A stretch of 58,526 nt of DNA from Methanosphaera sp. WGK6 (GTDB lineage Archaea > Methanobacteriota > Methanobacteria > Methanobacteriales > Methanobacteriaceae), in contig NZ_JRWK01000011.1 in the NCBI RefSeq assembly GCF_001729965.1, forward strand, positions 1-58,526. Direction: 5' to 3'. The notes beneath the pieces were generated by a model. The model saw only the letters and a program-made list of their open reading frames with translations. It was not told where the DNA came from and searched no databases. A program made the translations under genes and the position numbers. This document shows, one piece after another, positions 36,425-45,406 of the stretch; positions within the stretch are counted from its first letter, which is position 1, and every line of letters begins with the position of its first letter.

Positions 36425-38524
36425 CTATAATTTGATTTTTATATCTAATGCACTGCATCCTTCTTCATATACAAATACAGGGTTTATATCTAACTCTTTG
36501 ATTTCAGGGAAATCAAGTGTTAATTTAGTGACACGTTTTAATGTATCTTTCACAGCTTCAATATCACTTGGATTTTCTCCACGATATCCTTTAAGTAATT
36601 TACTTATTTTTGTACTGTCTATTTGATCATCAATTACTTCATCACTAATTCCAGAACCTAACTTGAAGCATACATCATTAATTAAGTTCACATAGATTCC
36701 ACCCATACCAAATCCTATGATAGGACCAAATTGTGGATCACGTAGCATACCTATTAATATTTCATGTCCATTAGGCATCATTTTTTGTACTTCTACACCA
36801 TCAGGTACTACATCAGGGTGTGCTTCTTTAGCACTAGCCATGATTTTCTCAAATGTAGTTTCTGCTTCTTCTTTTGATGAAATATTTACTACTACTCCAC
36901 CAATATCTGTTTTGTGTAAGATTTTATCTGATGCAATTTTAAGTACAACAGGGAATCCCATTTTTTCAGCTGCTTCTCCTGCTTCTTCTTTGTTAGTTGC
37001 AAGAACTATTGGTGCTGCTGATATTCCATATGCTTCTGCTACTTGGTATGCTTCACTACCTAGTAATGCATCTCTTCCTTTTGCTTTAGCATCTTCAAGT
37101 ACTTGTAATGCTTTTTCTTTGTCAACATCTGTTATTTTTTCAACACAAGATTCTTGGTCTTCTTCTTTGATTGTTGAATATCTTTCTAGTGCTTGAAGTG
37201 CTGTTACTGCTGTTTCTGGGAAGATGAATGTTGAAATACCATTGTCTCTGAGTACTTTGTTTTCTTCTTCAAAGCTTGGTCCACCCATGTTTACTACGAA
37301 TAATGGTTTATCTGATTTTTCTTTTGCTTTTACAATTGCTTCTCCTACTTCTTTTGGTTGGTAGGATGCTGTTGGACATGCCATGATTATTACACTGTCA
37401 ATATCTTCTTCAGCTAGTACAATATCTAGTGTGTTTTCATATCTGTCTGGTGATGCGTCTCCTAATACATCTATTGGGTTACGTACACTACCTTCTTCTG
37501 GGATAACTTCTTTAAGTTTGTCCATGGTTTCTTCAGATAGTTGTGCTAATTCAAGACCTACATCTTCAATTTTATCTGCGGTGAGTACTCCTCCTCCACC
37601 TGCATTTGTAACTACTGCTATTTTTTTACCACGTGGTAGTTCTGATTTGGAGAATGCTAATCCGAAATCAAATAAGTCTTGCATGGAGTGTGCTCTCATT
37701 ACTCCACAGTTTTCAAATGCTGCATCGAATGCTGAATCATTTCCTGCTAATGCTCCTGTGTGTGAGGATACTGCTTGTGCTCCTGCTTGACTGGAACCTG
37801 ATTTTATGAGTACTACTGGTTTTTTCTTGGTTACTCTTCTCATTACTTCAAGGAATCTTTCTCCATCGCTTATTCCTTCAAGATATCCGAGTATTACGTC
37901 TGTTTTTGGGTCATCAGCTAATTCTTCTATTACGTCAATTTCGGATACATCTACTTTGTTTCCTAAACTTACTACTTTACTGAAACCTATTCCTTCAGAG
38001 ATACTCCAGTCAATAATTGCTACTGTCATTGCTCCACTTTGGGATACAAATGCTATGTTTCCTTGTTTTGGCATCATTTGTGAAAATGATGCATTCATTG
38101 GTGTGTGGGTATCTAGGCTTCCTAGACAGTTAGGACCTTGAATGTTCATATCGTATTTTTTAGCAATTTCTGCCATTTCTTCTTCAAGTTTTGCTCCTTC
38201 TCCACCTATTTCTTTGAAACCAGCGGTAATTGCAATGATGTTTTTAATTCCTTTTTGTCCACATTCTTCGAGTGTTGCGTTCATGAATTTTGCAGGTATT
38301 GACATTACTGCTAGGTCAATGTCTCCTGGAACATCGCTTACTGATTTATATGCTGGTAAGCCGAGTAATTCTCCGTCTGCTTTTGTGTTAATTGGGTATA
38401 TGTCACCTTTAAATCCACATTCTTTGAGGTTTTCTGTGACTATATAACCTATTTTTCCTTCTTGACTTGATGCACCGATTACGGCTATAGATTTTGGATT
38501 GAATAATCCAGTAAGATCTTTCAT
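36425..38524 (-). CDS. ADP-forming acyl/acetyl-CoA synthetase, fused alpha-beta
   Basis: Interconverts acyl-CoA + ADP + Pi with acid + CoA + ATP. 699 aa with both subunits fused: CoA-binding Rossmann domain (NPKSIAVIGASSQEGKIGY, 9-27), ligase domains with the phospho-histidine H255 in SSHTGALAG, and from about 475 on an ATP-grasp domain (VVLKIASDKILHKTDIGGVV and GFGMGGIYVNLIND). In an acetate-requiring methanogen it could activate acetate or serve other acids; direction and substrate are inferred. ATG follows GGAG. Confidence 0.92.
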   Translation of the reverse strand: MKDLTGLFNPKSIAVIGASSQEGKIGYIVTENLKECGFKGDIYPINTKADGELLGLPAYKSVSDVPGDIDLAVMSIPAKFMNATLEECGQKGIKNIIAITAGFKEIGGEGAKLEEEMAEIAKKYDMNIQGPNCLGSLDTHTPMNASFSQMMPKQGNIAFVSQSGAMTVAIIDWSISEGIGFSKVVSLGNKVDVSEIDVIEELADDPKTDVILGYLEGISDGERFLEVMRRVTKKKPVVLIKSGSSQAGAQAVSSHTGALAGNDSAFDAAFENCGVMRAHSMQDLFDFGLAFSKSELPRGKKIAVVTNAGGGGVLTADKIEDVGLELAQLSEETMDKLKEVIPEEGSVRNPIDVLGDASPDRYENTLDIVLAEEDIDSVIIMACPTASYQPKEVGEAIVKAKEKSDKPLFVVNMGGPSFEEENKVLRDNGISTFIFPETAVTALQALERYSTIKEEDQESCVEKITDVDKEKALQVLEDAKAKGRDALLGSEAYQVAEAYGISAAPIVLATNKEEAGEAAEKMGFPVVLKIASDKILHKTDIGGVVVNISSKEEAETTFEKIMASAKEAHPDVVPDGVEVQKMMPNGHEILIGMLRDPQFGPIIGFGMGGIYVNLINDVCFKLGSGISDEVIDDQIDSTKISKLLKGYRGENPSDIEAVKDTLKRVTKLTLDFPEIKELDINPVFVYEEGCSALDIKIKL

Positions 38525-38633
38525 ATTACTTACTCCAATAAATTAATTTTTTTTACTAAAAATATGGAAGATAATCTTCAGGACAAATTTCAAAAAGTAT
38601 ATTCATTCCTGATTTATCTTCTTCAAAAAAATA

Positions 38634-38645
38634 TTTATTCATGAA
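38634..38645. promoter_or_regulatory. TTTATTCATGAA site upstream of the acyl-CoA synthetase gene
   Basis: Twelve bases identical to the site at 34594-34605 and containing the palindrome TTCATGAA (38638-38645). It lies about 110 nt upstream of the synthetase start on the minus strand. Shared regulation with the flippase gene is a guess. Confidence 0.4.
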
Positions 38646-38782
38646 TTATCATTATAAATTAATTCATGTTTTAGATGTTCATATATATGATAAGCTAAGC
38701 TATATATAGTTATTAGTAATTTTTTAAAAAATGAGGGGTGAAAAATGAAAAATATGAAAAAATAGGGGTGTGAATAATAGGA

Positions 38783-40936
38783 TTAAATTATCATTGTTAA
38801 ACTTATCCTACTTCTTTCAATATCTACACTTAATACTTTAACTTCTACTATATCTCCAACACTTACAACATCCATTGGATGTTCTATGAATGTATTTTCT
38901 TTAAGTTGTGATATATGTACTAGTCCATCATGATGAACACCTATATCTACAAATGCTCCGAAGTCTACAACATTACGTACAACGCCCTCTAATACCATTC
39001 CTTCTTTTAAATCTTCAATATCTAGTACATCTGTTCTTAGTTGTGGTGTGTCTAGTTCATCTCTTGGGTCACGTCCTGGTTTTCTTAGTTCACTTATTAT
39101 ATCTTTTAATGTCCATACACCAACACCTAATTCTTCAGCCATTTGTTCCATATCTTCTACTTTAATGTTTACTCCACCATTTCTAACATCTGATAAGTCA
39201 TAGTTATATACTGTTAGTAAGGCTAGTACTATGTCATATGATTCTGGATGTACACATGTACTGTCTAGTACATTTTTTGGTTCATATATTCTCATAAATC
39301 CAGCACATTGTTCAAATGTTTTTGCTCCAATTCCTGGTACTTTAAGTAGTTGGTTTCTATCAACAAATGAGCCATGTTCTTCACGGTATGCTACAATATT
39401 ATTTGCTATTTTCTTAGATACTCCTGCTACGTGTTGCATTAGTGCTGATGATGCTGTATTTACATCTACTCCTACATTATTCACACTTTTTTCTACTACT
39501 CCATCAAGTGATGCTCCAAGTTTTTTTGGATTCATGTCATGCTGGTATTGTCCTACACCTATTGATTTTGGGTCTATTTTCACTAGTTCTGCTAGTGGGT
39601 CTTGCAGACGTCTGGCTATTGATATTGCTCCACGTTCTGTTACATCATAATCCGGAAATTCCTCGATTGCAAGGTCACTTGCTGAGTATACTGATGCTCC
39701 AGCCTCATTTACTATTGCATATTTTACATTGGTATCTTTTATAATGTCTACTATTACTTGTTCTGATTCACGGGATGCTGTTCCATTTCCTAGTGCTATT
39801 ACATCAATATTATACTTCTTAATTAAATCTCTGACTACTTGTGTTGCTTCTGCTACCTTGTTTTGTGGTTCTGTTGGATATATTACTTTTGTATCTAGTA
39901 CTTTTCCATATTCATCTATTACTGCTAGTTTACATCCTGTCCGGAATGCTGGATCCCATCCTAGTACTACTTGTCCTGTTATTGGTGGTTGCATGAGTAG
40001 TTGTTCAAGGTTTTTCTTAAATACTTTGATTGATTTATCTTCTGCTACATCTGTTAGTATGGTTCTAAGTTCTCTTTCAATTGCTGGTGCTATTAATCGT
40101 TTATAGGAGTCTTGTATTGCATCTTTTATGAATTTTTCAGTGTATTTATTATATTTTAGTTCTTCTGGATTTTTTGAGTAATTTATTAGTACTTCATCTT
40201 CTAGGAAGAATTCTATATTTCTTAGTGGTGCATCTATTTTTACTTTGAGTATGCCTTCTTTTTCTCCACGATTTATTGCAAGTATTCTATGCTGAGCAAT
40301 ATCGGATATATTTTCTGAGTAATCATAGTACATTTCATACTCTGATGATACTTCAGCATCTTTTGGTTCTACAGTGATTTTTCCTTTTTTAATTGTTATA
40401 TCTCTGATAAATCTTCTGAATGATGCTTTGTCTGATATTATATCTGCTATTATATCATTTGCTCCTTTTAATGCATCATTTACTGTTGGTACTTCATCAT
40501 TAAGGTATTTTTCAGCCTCAACTTCTATGGAGTGGTCAAGTTTTTGGTCATATATTACTAGTGCTAGTGGTTCTAATCCTTTATCTCTTGCCTTACTTGC
40601 CCTTGTTGTTTTTCTTTGTTTGTATGGCCTATATAAGTCTTCAAGTTCTACTAGTGTTTCTGCATCATTGATTTCATTTTCTAATTCTAGTGTTAGTTTT
40701 CCCTGTTTTTCAATGGCATTAAGTATGTTTCTTCTACGTTCCTCTAGTTTTTGTAGATAAACTAGTCTTTCATTAAGTGCTCTTAGTACTTCATCACTTA
40801 ATCCACCAGTTGCTTCTTTTCTGTATCTTGCAATAAATGGAATTGTATTATCCTCATTTAATAATGTAATTGCCGCATCAGCCTGCCATGGTTTTATATT
40901 TAATTCATTTGCTATTGTTTGTTCTATATCAATCAT
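38783..40936 (-). CDS. tex: Tex-family RNA-binding protein (YhgF/Tex, S1 domain)
   Basis: 717 aa in the full Tex order: N-terminal helical part (IANELNIKPWQADAAITLL; PFIARYRKEATGGLSDE), a YqgF/RNase H-like domain (VVLGWDPAFRTGCKLAVID and LGNGTASRESE), a helix-hairpin-helix pair (VNTASSALMQHVAGVSKKIA and LLKVPGIGAKTFEQCAGFMR) and a C-terminal S1 domain (GMVLEGVVRNVVDFGAFVDI). It binds nucleic acid and is linked to transcription and translation processes; the precise archaeal role is open. Tex is common in bacteria but patchy in archaea. ATG follows AGGTGA. Confidence 0.93.
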   Translation of the reverse strand: MIDIEQTIANELNIKPWQADAAITLLNEDNTIPFIARYRKEATGGLSDEVLRALNERLVYLQKLEERRRNILNAIEKQGKLTLELENEINDAETLVELEDLYRPYKQRKTTRASKARDKGLEPLALVIYDQKLDHSIEVEAEKYLNDEVPTVNDALKGANDIIADIISDKASFRRFIRDITIKKGKITVEPKDAEVSSEYEMYYDYSENISDIAQHRILAINRGEKEGILKVKIDAPLRNIEFFLEDEVLINYSKNPEELKYNKYTEKFIKDAIQDSYKRLIAPAIERELRTILTDVAEDKSIKVFKKNLEQLLMQPPITGQVVLGWDPAFRTGCKLAVIDEYGKVLDTKVIYPTEPQNKVAEATQVVRDLIKKYNIDVIALGNGTASRESEQVIVDIIKDTNVKYAIVNEAGASVYSASDLAIEEFPDYDVTERGAISIARRLQDPLAELVKIDPKSIGVGQYQHDMNPKKLGASLDGVVEKSVNNVGVDVNTASSALMQHVAGVSKKIANNIVAYREEHGSFVDRNQLLKVPGIGAKTFEQCAGFMRIYEPKNVLDSTCVHPESYDIVLALLTVYNYDLSDVRNGGVNIKVEDMEQMAEELGVGVWTLKDIISELRKPGRDPRDELDTPQLRTDVLDIEDLKEGMVLEGVVRNVVDFGAFVDIGVHHDGLVHISQLKENTFIEHPMDVVSVGDIVEVKVLSVDIERSRISLTMII

Positions 40937-41089
40937 TAATTCACCTATTAAGAACCTGTGTAATACTTATTAAATATATGATTAATCTATAATAAATTTT
41001 AATTAAAATAAAAATAATAACTATAAACCAATATATAGGCAAAAACTGTTAATTCAATAGAGGATATGAAAATGGAGGATGCATAAATC

Positions 41090-41869
41090 ATGCCAGATAG
41101 ACGAAGATATAGTTTTGACATGAGTGATTATAGTCGTTACAAGAAAGTAATGTTAATTATTCTGATAATTATAAGTATAATAGGTAGTGTAATTCTGTTA
41201 CAGTATGACTCAAATGAAAGTAGTATAACTGATACAGCAGATAGTGTTGATGAAGTAGAACGTATAGAGCCCACAACAACACTTCTTGCAAATACAAGTC
41301 GTGGAACAGTAACAGTAGAAGGACCATTTGGAGCAGCACACTCTGATACAACAGTAGCATACATTCTAGGAGTACATCCAAGAGAAAGTGGATCACATCG
41401 TATAATGGATTTAGCGCTTAGAGAAAAAAGTGATTCACTTAACTACACATACTATATATATCAGATAAATGTAACAGAAGATGCAACAGACTTTAATAAA
41501 AGTAGGACAAATGGACAACACCTAGCAAATAAATATGTAGTACCAGATATACTAAATAAAACATACAATCTTGCAATAGACGTTCATTATAGTGATGGAA
41601 GCTGGGGAGTACCAAGATTTATCTACACACCAGTAGATAATAACACACAATCCTATAATATATCCCATGAACTAGCAGACCACTTTGAATGGCTAACCTA
41701 CTATGATCCAGGAGAAAATGCATCAAGTCCAATAGATGTGACAGAACCATTAAATGATGGAGGAGTACCAGCAATAATCTATGAAGCATACTCATATGAC
41801 AATGAAACAACAACACGTGAACATGACAATCAACTAATAGACTACATAGATAACATGCAACTCATATAA
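41090..41869 (+). CDS. Membrane-anchored zinc-carboxypeptidase-like (M14/AspA-AstE fold) protein
   Basis: 259 aa: a basic cytoplasmic start, one transmembrane helix (20-37), then an extracellular domain. The domain has YILGVHPRESGSHRIMDLAL with H96 and E99 in a HxxE zinc motif, FNKSRTNGQHL (R139, as in the carboxypeptidase NxxR region), LAIDVHYSDGSWG with H166, and IIYEAYSYD with E232 as the possible catalytic Glu. The order HxxE...R...H...E is that of the M14/succinylglutamate desuccinylase fold. It may trim peptides of the cell wall. Family membership is inferred from motifs only. ATG follows GGAGG, and it stands next to surface-protein genes. Confidence 0.6.
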   Translation: MPDRRRYSFDMSDYSRYKKVMLIILIIISIIGSVILLQYDSNESSITDTADSVDEVERIEPTTTLLANTSRGTVTVEGPFGAAHSDTTVAYILGVHPRESGSHRIMDLALREKSDSLNYTYYIYQINVTEDATDFNKSRTNGQHLANKYVVPDILNKTYNLAIDVHYSDGSWGVPRFIYTPVDNNTQSYNISHELADHFEWLTYYDPGENASSPIDVTEPLNDGGVPAIIYEAYSYDNETTTREHDNQLIDYIDNMQLI

Positions 41870-41995
41870 TAAAAAAAAATAAATCCTCACATATTTACCT
41901 TTTTTAGGAGATAATTACTTGAAATTTAATTACTTATTTTATAGATAAATTTTGAAAAAAATAAAACTAGTTTTATGAAAAAATAAATTAAAAAA

Positions 41996-42005
41996 GGGTG
42001 GTTAA
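41996..42005 (-). terminator. TTAACCACCC motif at the adhesin gene end
   Basis: Sense-strand TTAACCACCC followed by TTTTTTAATT, 27 nt past the stop of the adhesin-like gene. An identical decamer follows the CapA-like gene at 45386-45395. Confidence 0.5.
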
Positions 42006-42031
42006 TTGAAGAATATTACTAAAAATATTCT

Positions 42032-44905
42032 TTAGTTAGGATATGCATTAGGTCCTTTAATAGCTGTATTATTTGTATATGTGTTTTTGGATTGTGTTAT
42101 TGCTTTTTTGGTGAATGCTGCTCCTCCATAGTTTGCATGGTTTTTAGTGAATTTGTTTCCAATTACATTACATGTTGTTCCATCATTGTAGAGTCCTCCA
42201 CCAAGGGATGCATTACCACTTATTATGTTGTTATTTGTGATGTTCATGTTCATTGCATTGAATATTGTTCCACCCATGTTTGCTTTGTTTGCTGTGAAGT
42301 TAGTGTTTTTTACTGTGAAGTTTCCTATGTTGTATATTGCTCCTCCACTTTTACTTGCTGTGCAATATGTTATCACGTCACTGTCTACTGTTACTGTGTT
42401 GTTAGAGAATATTGCTCCTCCATATATTGCTTTGTTTCCAGTCATCTTATTGGATTTAAGTGTAGCTACACCTTTGTTTGCTACTGCTCCTCCAGTTTGT
42501 GAAGCATTATTGTATCTTATCGTGTTTTTCTGGATGAGTACTACTCCTCCATTATATATTGCTCCTCCATATTTTCCACGGTTAGATTCAAATGTGTTAC
42601 TGGTAATTGTTCCATTTGCATTGTTAAACATTGCTCCTCCTAGTTGACCAGCAGTGTTTAATGCAAATTTATTTGATACAACAGTGATGTTTCTTGCATT
42701 ATGTACTGCTCCACTCCACTGGTTAGCAGTATTTGCTGTGAAGTTGTTGTTTTGTAGATTCATTACTCCAAAGTTGTAGATTGCTCCACCATTTTTGGTT
42801 ACATGGTTTGTTGTGAAGTTATTACTGGTTATTGTTGCATTTCCACTAGAGTATATTACCCCACCAAAAGCAGCAGAATTATTAATGAATTTATTGGATT
42901 GTAAGTTAACAGTTCCCTTACTGTTTATTACTCCACCAGAGTTTACTGCGGTGTTGTTAGTTATATTACTATTTTTTATGGTGAGTTTTCCTTCGTTGAG
43001 TATTGCTCCACCATAACTTGCATGATTTTTGGTTATGTTGTTTAAGTTTAGTGTGAGTGTTCCTTTGTTATATATTGCTCCACCTGAAGATGCAGTATTA
43101 TTAATAAATTTATCCCAATGTATATTCATACTACCTGTATTATATATAGCACCACCATGAGTTGCATTATTATCCATAAATTTATTAGAAGTAGTATTTA
43201 GATTACCTGTGTTATAAATAGTTCCTCCTTGATTATATGCATTATTGTTAGTAAAATTATTATCATTCAAACCAACTACATACTCTTTATTGTATAATAC
43301 ACAACCATATGAAGCATTATTATTCATGAAATTATTATAAATAATATTTCCTATATTACCTTTATTGTATAATACTCCTCCATGATAAGCAGAGTTACTG
43401 GTAAAATTATTATAGCTGATATATTCTATTTTACCATTATTGTATACTATACTACCATAACTTGCATTGTTGTTTGTGAAGTTATTAGCATATATTTCAT
43501 GTAAATAACTATTTAGATATACTATACCACCTTCATTTGCAGTGTTATCTGTAAAATTATTCTTTTTGATAGAGAATGATTCGTAGTTTTCTTTTATTGA
43601 TGACTTACATGTATAATATACTACACCACCCTTGGATGCACTATTATTCATGAAATTATTATGATAAATAGAAGTCATGTTAGCAATATTATAGAATACA
43701 CCACCATAATTTGCATTATTACTAGTGAAATTATTATCCCAAACACTCCAAATTATATTACCCTTATTATATAGCACACCTGCATTATTATGTGCAATAT
43801 TATTAGTAAAATTATTATAGGATATGACATTTATTTTGGCAGTATTATAGAATACACCACCATCATTGAATGCTGTATTATTAGCAAACATATTAAATTG
43901 AAAAGTACTATTACCTTTATTGTATGATACTCCACCATATGAAGCAGTATTTCCTATAAACTTGTTTTCGAATGTATTACCTGTAGCACCTGCATTATAT
44001 ATCACACCACCATAGGTTGCATTATTATTAGTGAAAATATTATGATAACAAGCATACTGATCATACTTGTCATGACATTCAGTGGTAGTTGTGAGATTAT
44101 GTGTAATATTATAATGGCATTCATAAGAATAAACTGTGACGATTTTATCTGTATTATATATTACACCACCATAGGTTGCAGTGTTATTTATGAAATTATT
44201 ATCTGTAATACTATTTACTGCAGCCTCATTGCATATTACTCCACCATATATTCCCTTGTTATTTTGGAAAATACTATTTCTACATGTGAGATTTCCCTTA
44301 TTATATATTACTCCACCTTGTTTTGCTGTGTTGTTTATAAACTGGGAATTATAAATTTTTAGAAGTCCCCTGTTTAATATTATTCCATAAAATTCATCTT
44401 TCGTATGATTTACATGTATTGTATTATTAAGTGTGAGAAATCCATTAGATCCTACAATTATTCTTATATAATTAAATGTTAGATTTCCTATCAAGACTGT
44501 GTCAGTTATACTTATTGTACCTGTACCAAGGAGTACTGATTTTTGTCCATTTATTGTTATGTTTCTGTTTATTGTGAGATTACTTGTTATATTATATTTA
44601 TTTGGTGTTAATTGTATAATATCAGCTGTTCCATTATTAATTTGATCTTGTAATTCCTCAGAGGTATTTACAGTTACAATACTATTTTTCAAAGTTTTAT
44701 TTGTTTTGTTATAACTAGTGTTTGTTTGTATTATTTTACCAGTTACATTATCAGAAGTTACTTTGTTGATAACTGTTGAACTCTGATTTACTGTATTTGT
44801 AGTGATTGTATCATTACTTGTTATGTTATTTGCTGATACATTATTTAATCCACAGACTAGTAAAATTATTACCAATACGAACACTATGTGTGTGTTTTTA
44901 TTCAT
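42032..44905 (-). CDS. Adhesin-like surface protein with parallel beta-helix repeats
   Basis: 957 aa, signal peptide or anchor at 1-25 (HIVFVLVIILLVCGLNNVSA), an Asn/Thr-rich stalk, then more than 25 repeats of about 23-25 residues with the core NNFTNNNAxYGGVIYNxGN, typical of Pmp/pectate-lyase-like beta helices. Methanosphaera and Methanobrevibacter carry many such adhesin-like proteins on the cell surface. No C-terminal membrane anchor, pseudomurein-binding or transglutaminase domain is present; the protein ends NTYTNNTAIKGPNAYPN. Repeats in the first two thirds use GGV(I/L/F)YN and those in the last third GGAIYN, with differing codon choice. Attachment and ligand are unknown. Confidence 0.9.
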   Translation of the reverse strand: MNKNTHIVFVLVIILLVCGLNNVSANNITSNDTITTNTVNQSSTVINKVTSDNVTGKIIQTNTSYNKTNKTLKNSIVTVNTSEELQDQINNGTADIIQLTPNKYNITSNLTINRNITINGQKSVLLGTGTISITDTVLIGNLTFNYIRIIVGSNGFLTLNNTIHVNHTKDEFYGIILNRGLLKIYNSQFINNTAKQGGVIYNKGNLTCRNSIFQNNKGIYGGVICNEAAVNSITDNNFINNTATYGGVIYNTDKIVTVYSYECHYNITHNLTTTTECHDKYDQYACYHNIFTNNNATYGGVIYNAGATGNTFENKFIGNTASYGGVSYNKGNSTFQFNMFANNTAFNDGGVFYNTAKINVISYNNFTNNIAHNNAGVLYNKGNIIWSVWDNNFTSNNANYGGVFYNIANMTSIYHNNFMNNSASKGGVVYYTCKSSIKENYESFSIKKNNFTDNTANEGGIVYLNSYLHEIYANNFTNNNASYGSIVYNNGKIEYISYNNFTSNSAYHGGVLYNKGNIGNIIYNNFMNNNASYGCVLYNKEYVVGLNDNNFTNNNAYNQGGTIYNTGNLNTTSNKFMDNNATHGGAIYNTGSMNIHWDKFINNTASSGGAIYNKGTLTLNLNNITKNHASYGGAILNEGKLTIKNSNITNNTAVNSGGVINSKGTVNLQSNKFINNSAAFGGVIYSSGNATITSNNFTTNHVTKNGGAIYNFGVMNLQNNNFTANTANQWSGAVHNARNITVVSNKFALNTAGQLGGAMFNNANGTITSNTFESNRGKYGGAIYNGGVVLIQKNTIRYNNASQTGGAVANKGVATLKSNKMTGNKAIYGGAIFSNNTVTVDSDVITYCTASKSGGAIYNIGNFTVKNTNFTANKANMGGTIFNAMNMNITNNNIISGNASLGGGLYNDGTTCNVIGNKFTKNHANYGGAAFTKKAITQSKNTYTNNTAIKGPNAYPN

Positions 44906-44936
44906 AATGTTTCCTAGTTATTTTTTGTAATATAAT

Positions 44937-45126
44937 TTATTAGAATAAGAATAAATGTAGTTGTTATTTTATTTTAATTTTTAAAATAATGAATTATTAT
45001 TCTAATAACTATATAAAACTTGATTTAATTCAAATTCTATTATTATATTATTTTATTTAGCATATATAAGTAAGATGTAGATTAATGCTATAGTTATGTA
45101 CTACCAGGCATTATTTATTAGAATAA
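44937..45126. promoter_or_regulatory. Three TTATTAGAATAA boxes around the adhesin promoter
   Basis: TTATTAGAATAA at 44937-44948 and 45115-45126, and the exact inverse TTATTCTAATAA at 44997-45008. The inverse copy directly abuts the TATA-like box on its downstream side, where a repressor would block initiation. Three exact 12-mers within 190 bp is unlikely by chance even in AT-rich DNA; the regulator is unknown. Confidence 0.55.
45010..45018 (-). promoter_or_regulatory. Candidate TATA box of the adhesin-like gene
   Basis: Minus-strand TTTTATATA, about 105 nt upstream of the ATG at 44905. Initiation near 44985 would give a leader of about 80 nt that includes one TTATTAGAATAA box. Confidence 0.5.
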
Positions 45127-45385
45127 TTGTTATTTGAGGAGTTATTCTTTATTAGTAGTTTTTTTATTTTCTAAATTAAGTGTTATTTTATTTATTTTAA
45201 CTATATTTTTATAAAAAGAGTTATTTATCCAGATAATTAATTATCATTAAATGTAATAAAAGTTATATGAAAAAAAGTAAGTGAAGATGATTATATGAAG
45301 TTTTGTAAGAAAGTTATAATGTTTAAATGAATTATATTTTTATGAATGGTCTTCTCTACAGAATATTAAAAAAAAATAATAGTTT

Positions 45386-45395
45386 GGGTGGTTAA
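45386..45395 (-). terminator. TTAACCACCC motif at the CapA-like gene end
   Basis: Sense-strand TTAACCACCC, 12 nt past the stop codon and followed by AAACTATTATTTTTTTTT. Same decamer as after the adhesin gene. Confidence 0.5.
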
Positions 45396-45406
45396 GTTTG
45401 ATATTC

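Larger units (their letters stand above)
44906..45406. other. 501-bp upstream region of the adhesin-like gene
   Basis: Gene-free. It contains a minus-strand TATA-like box at 45010-45018 and three copies of TTATTAGAATAA (one inverted), given as separate features, then about 250 bp of plain AT-rich DNA up to the CapA-like gene end. Confidence 0.6.

Noticed and set aside
42100-44300. Dense short repeats that at first resemble a repeat array
   Set aside because: They are coding repeats of the adhesin-like protein. Unit length and spacers vary and all keep the reading frame; no CRISPR array or cas gene is present.
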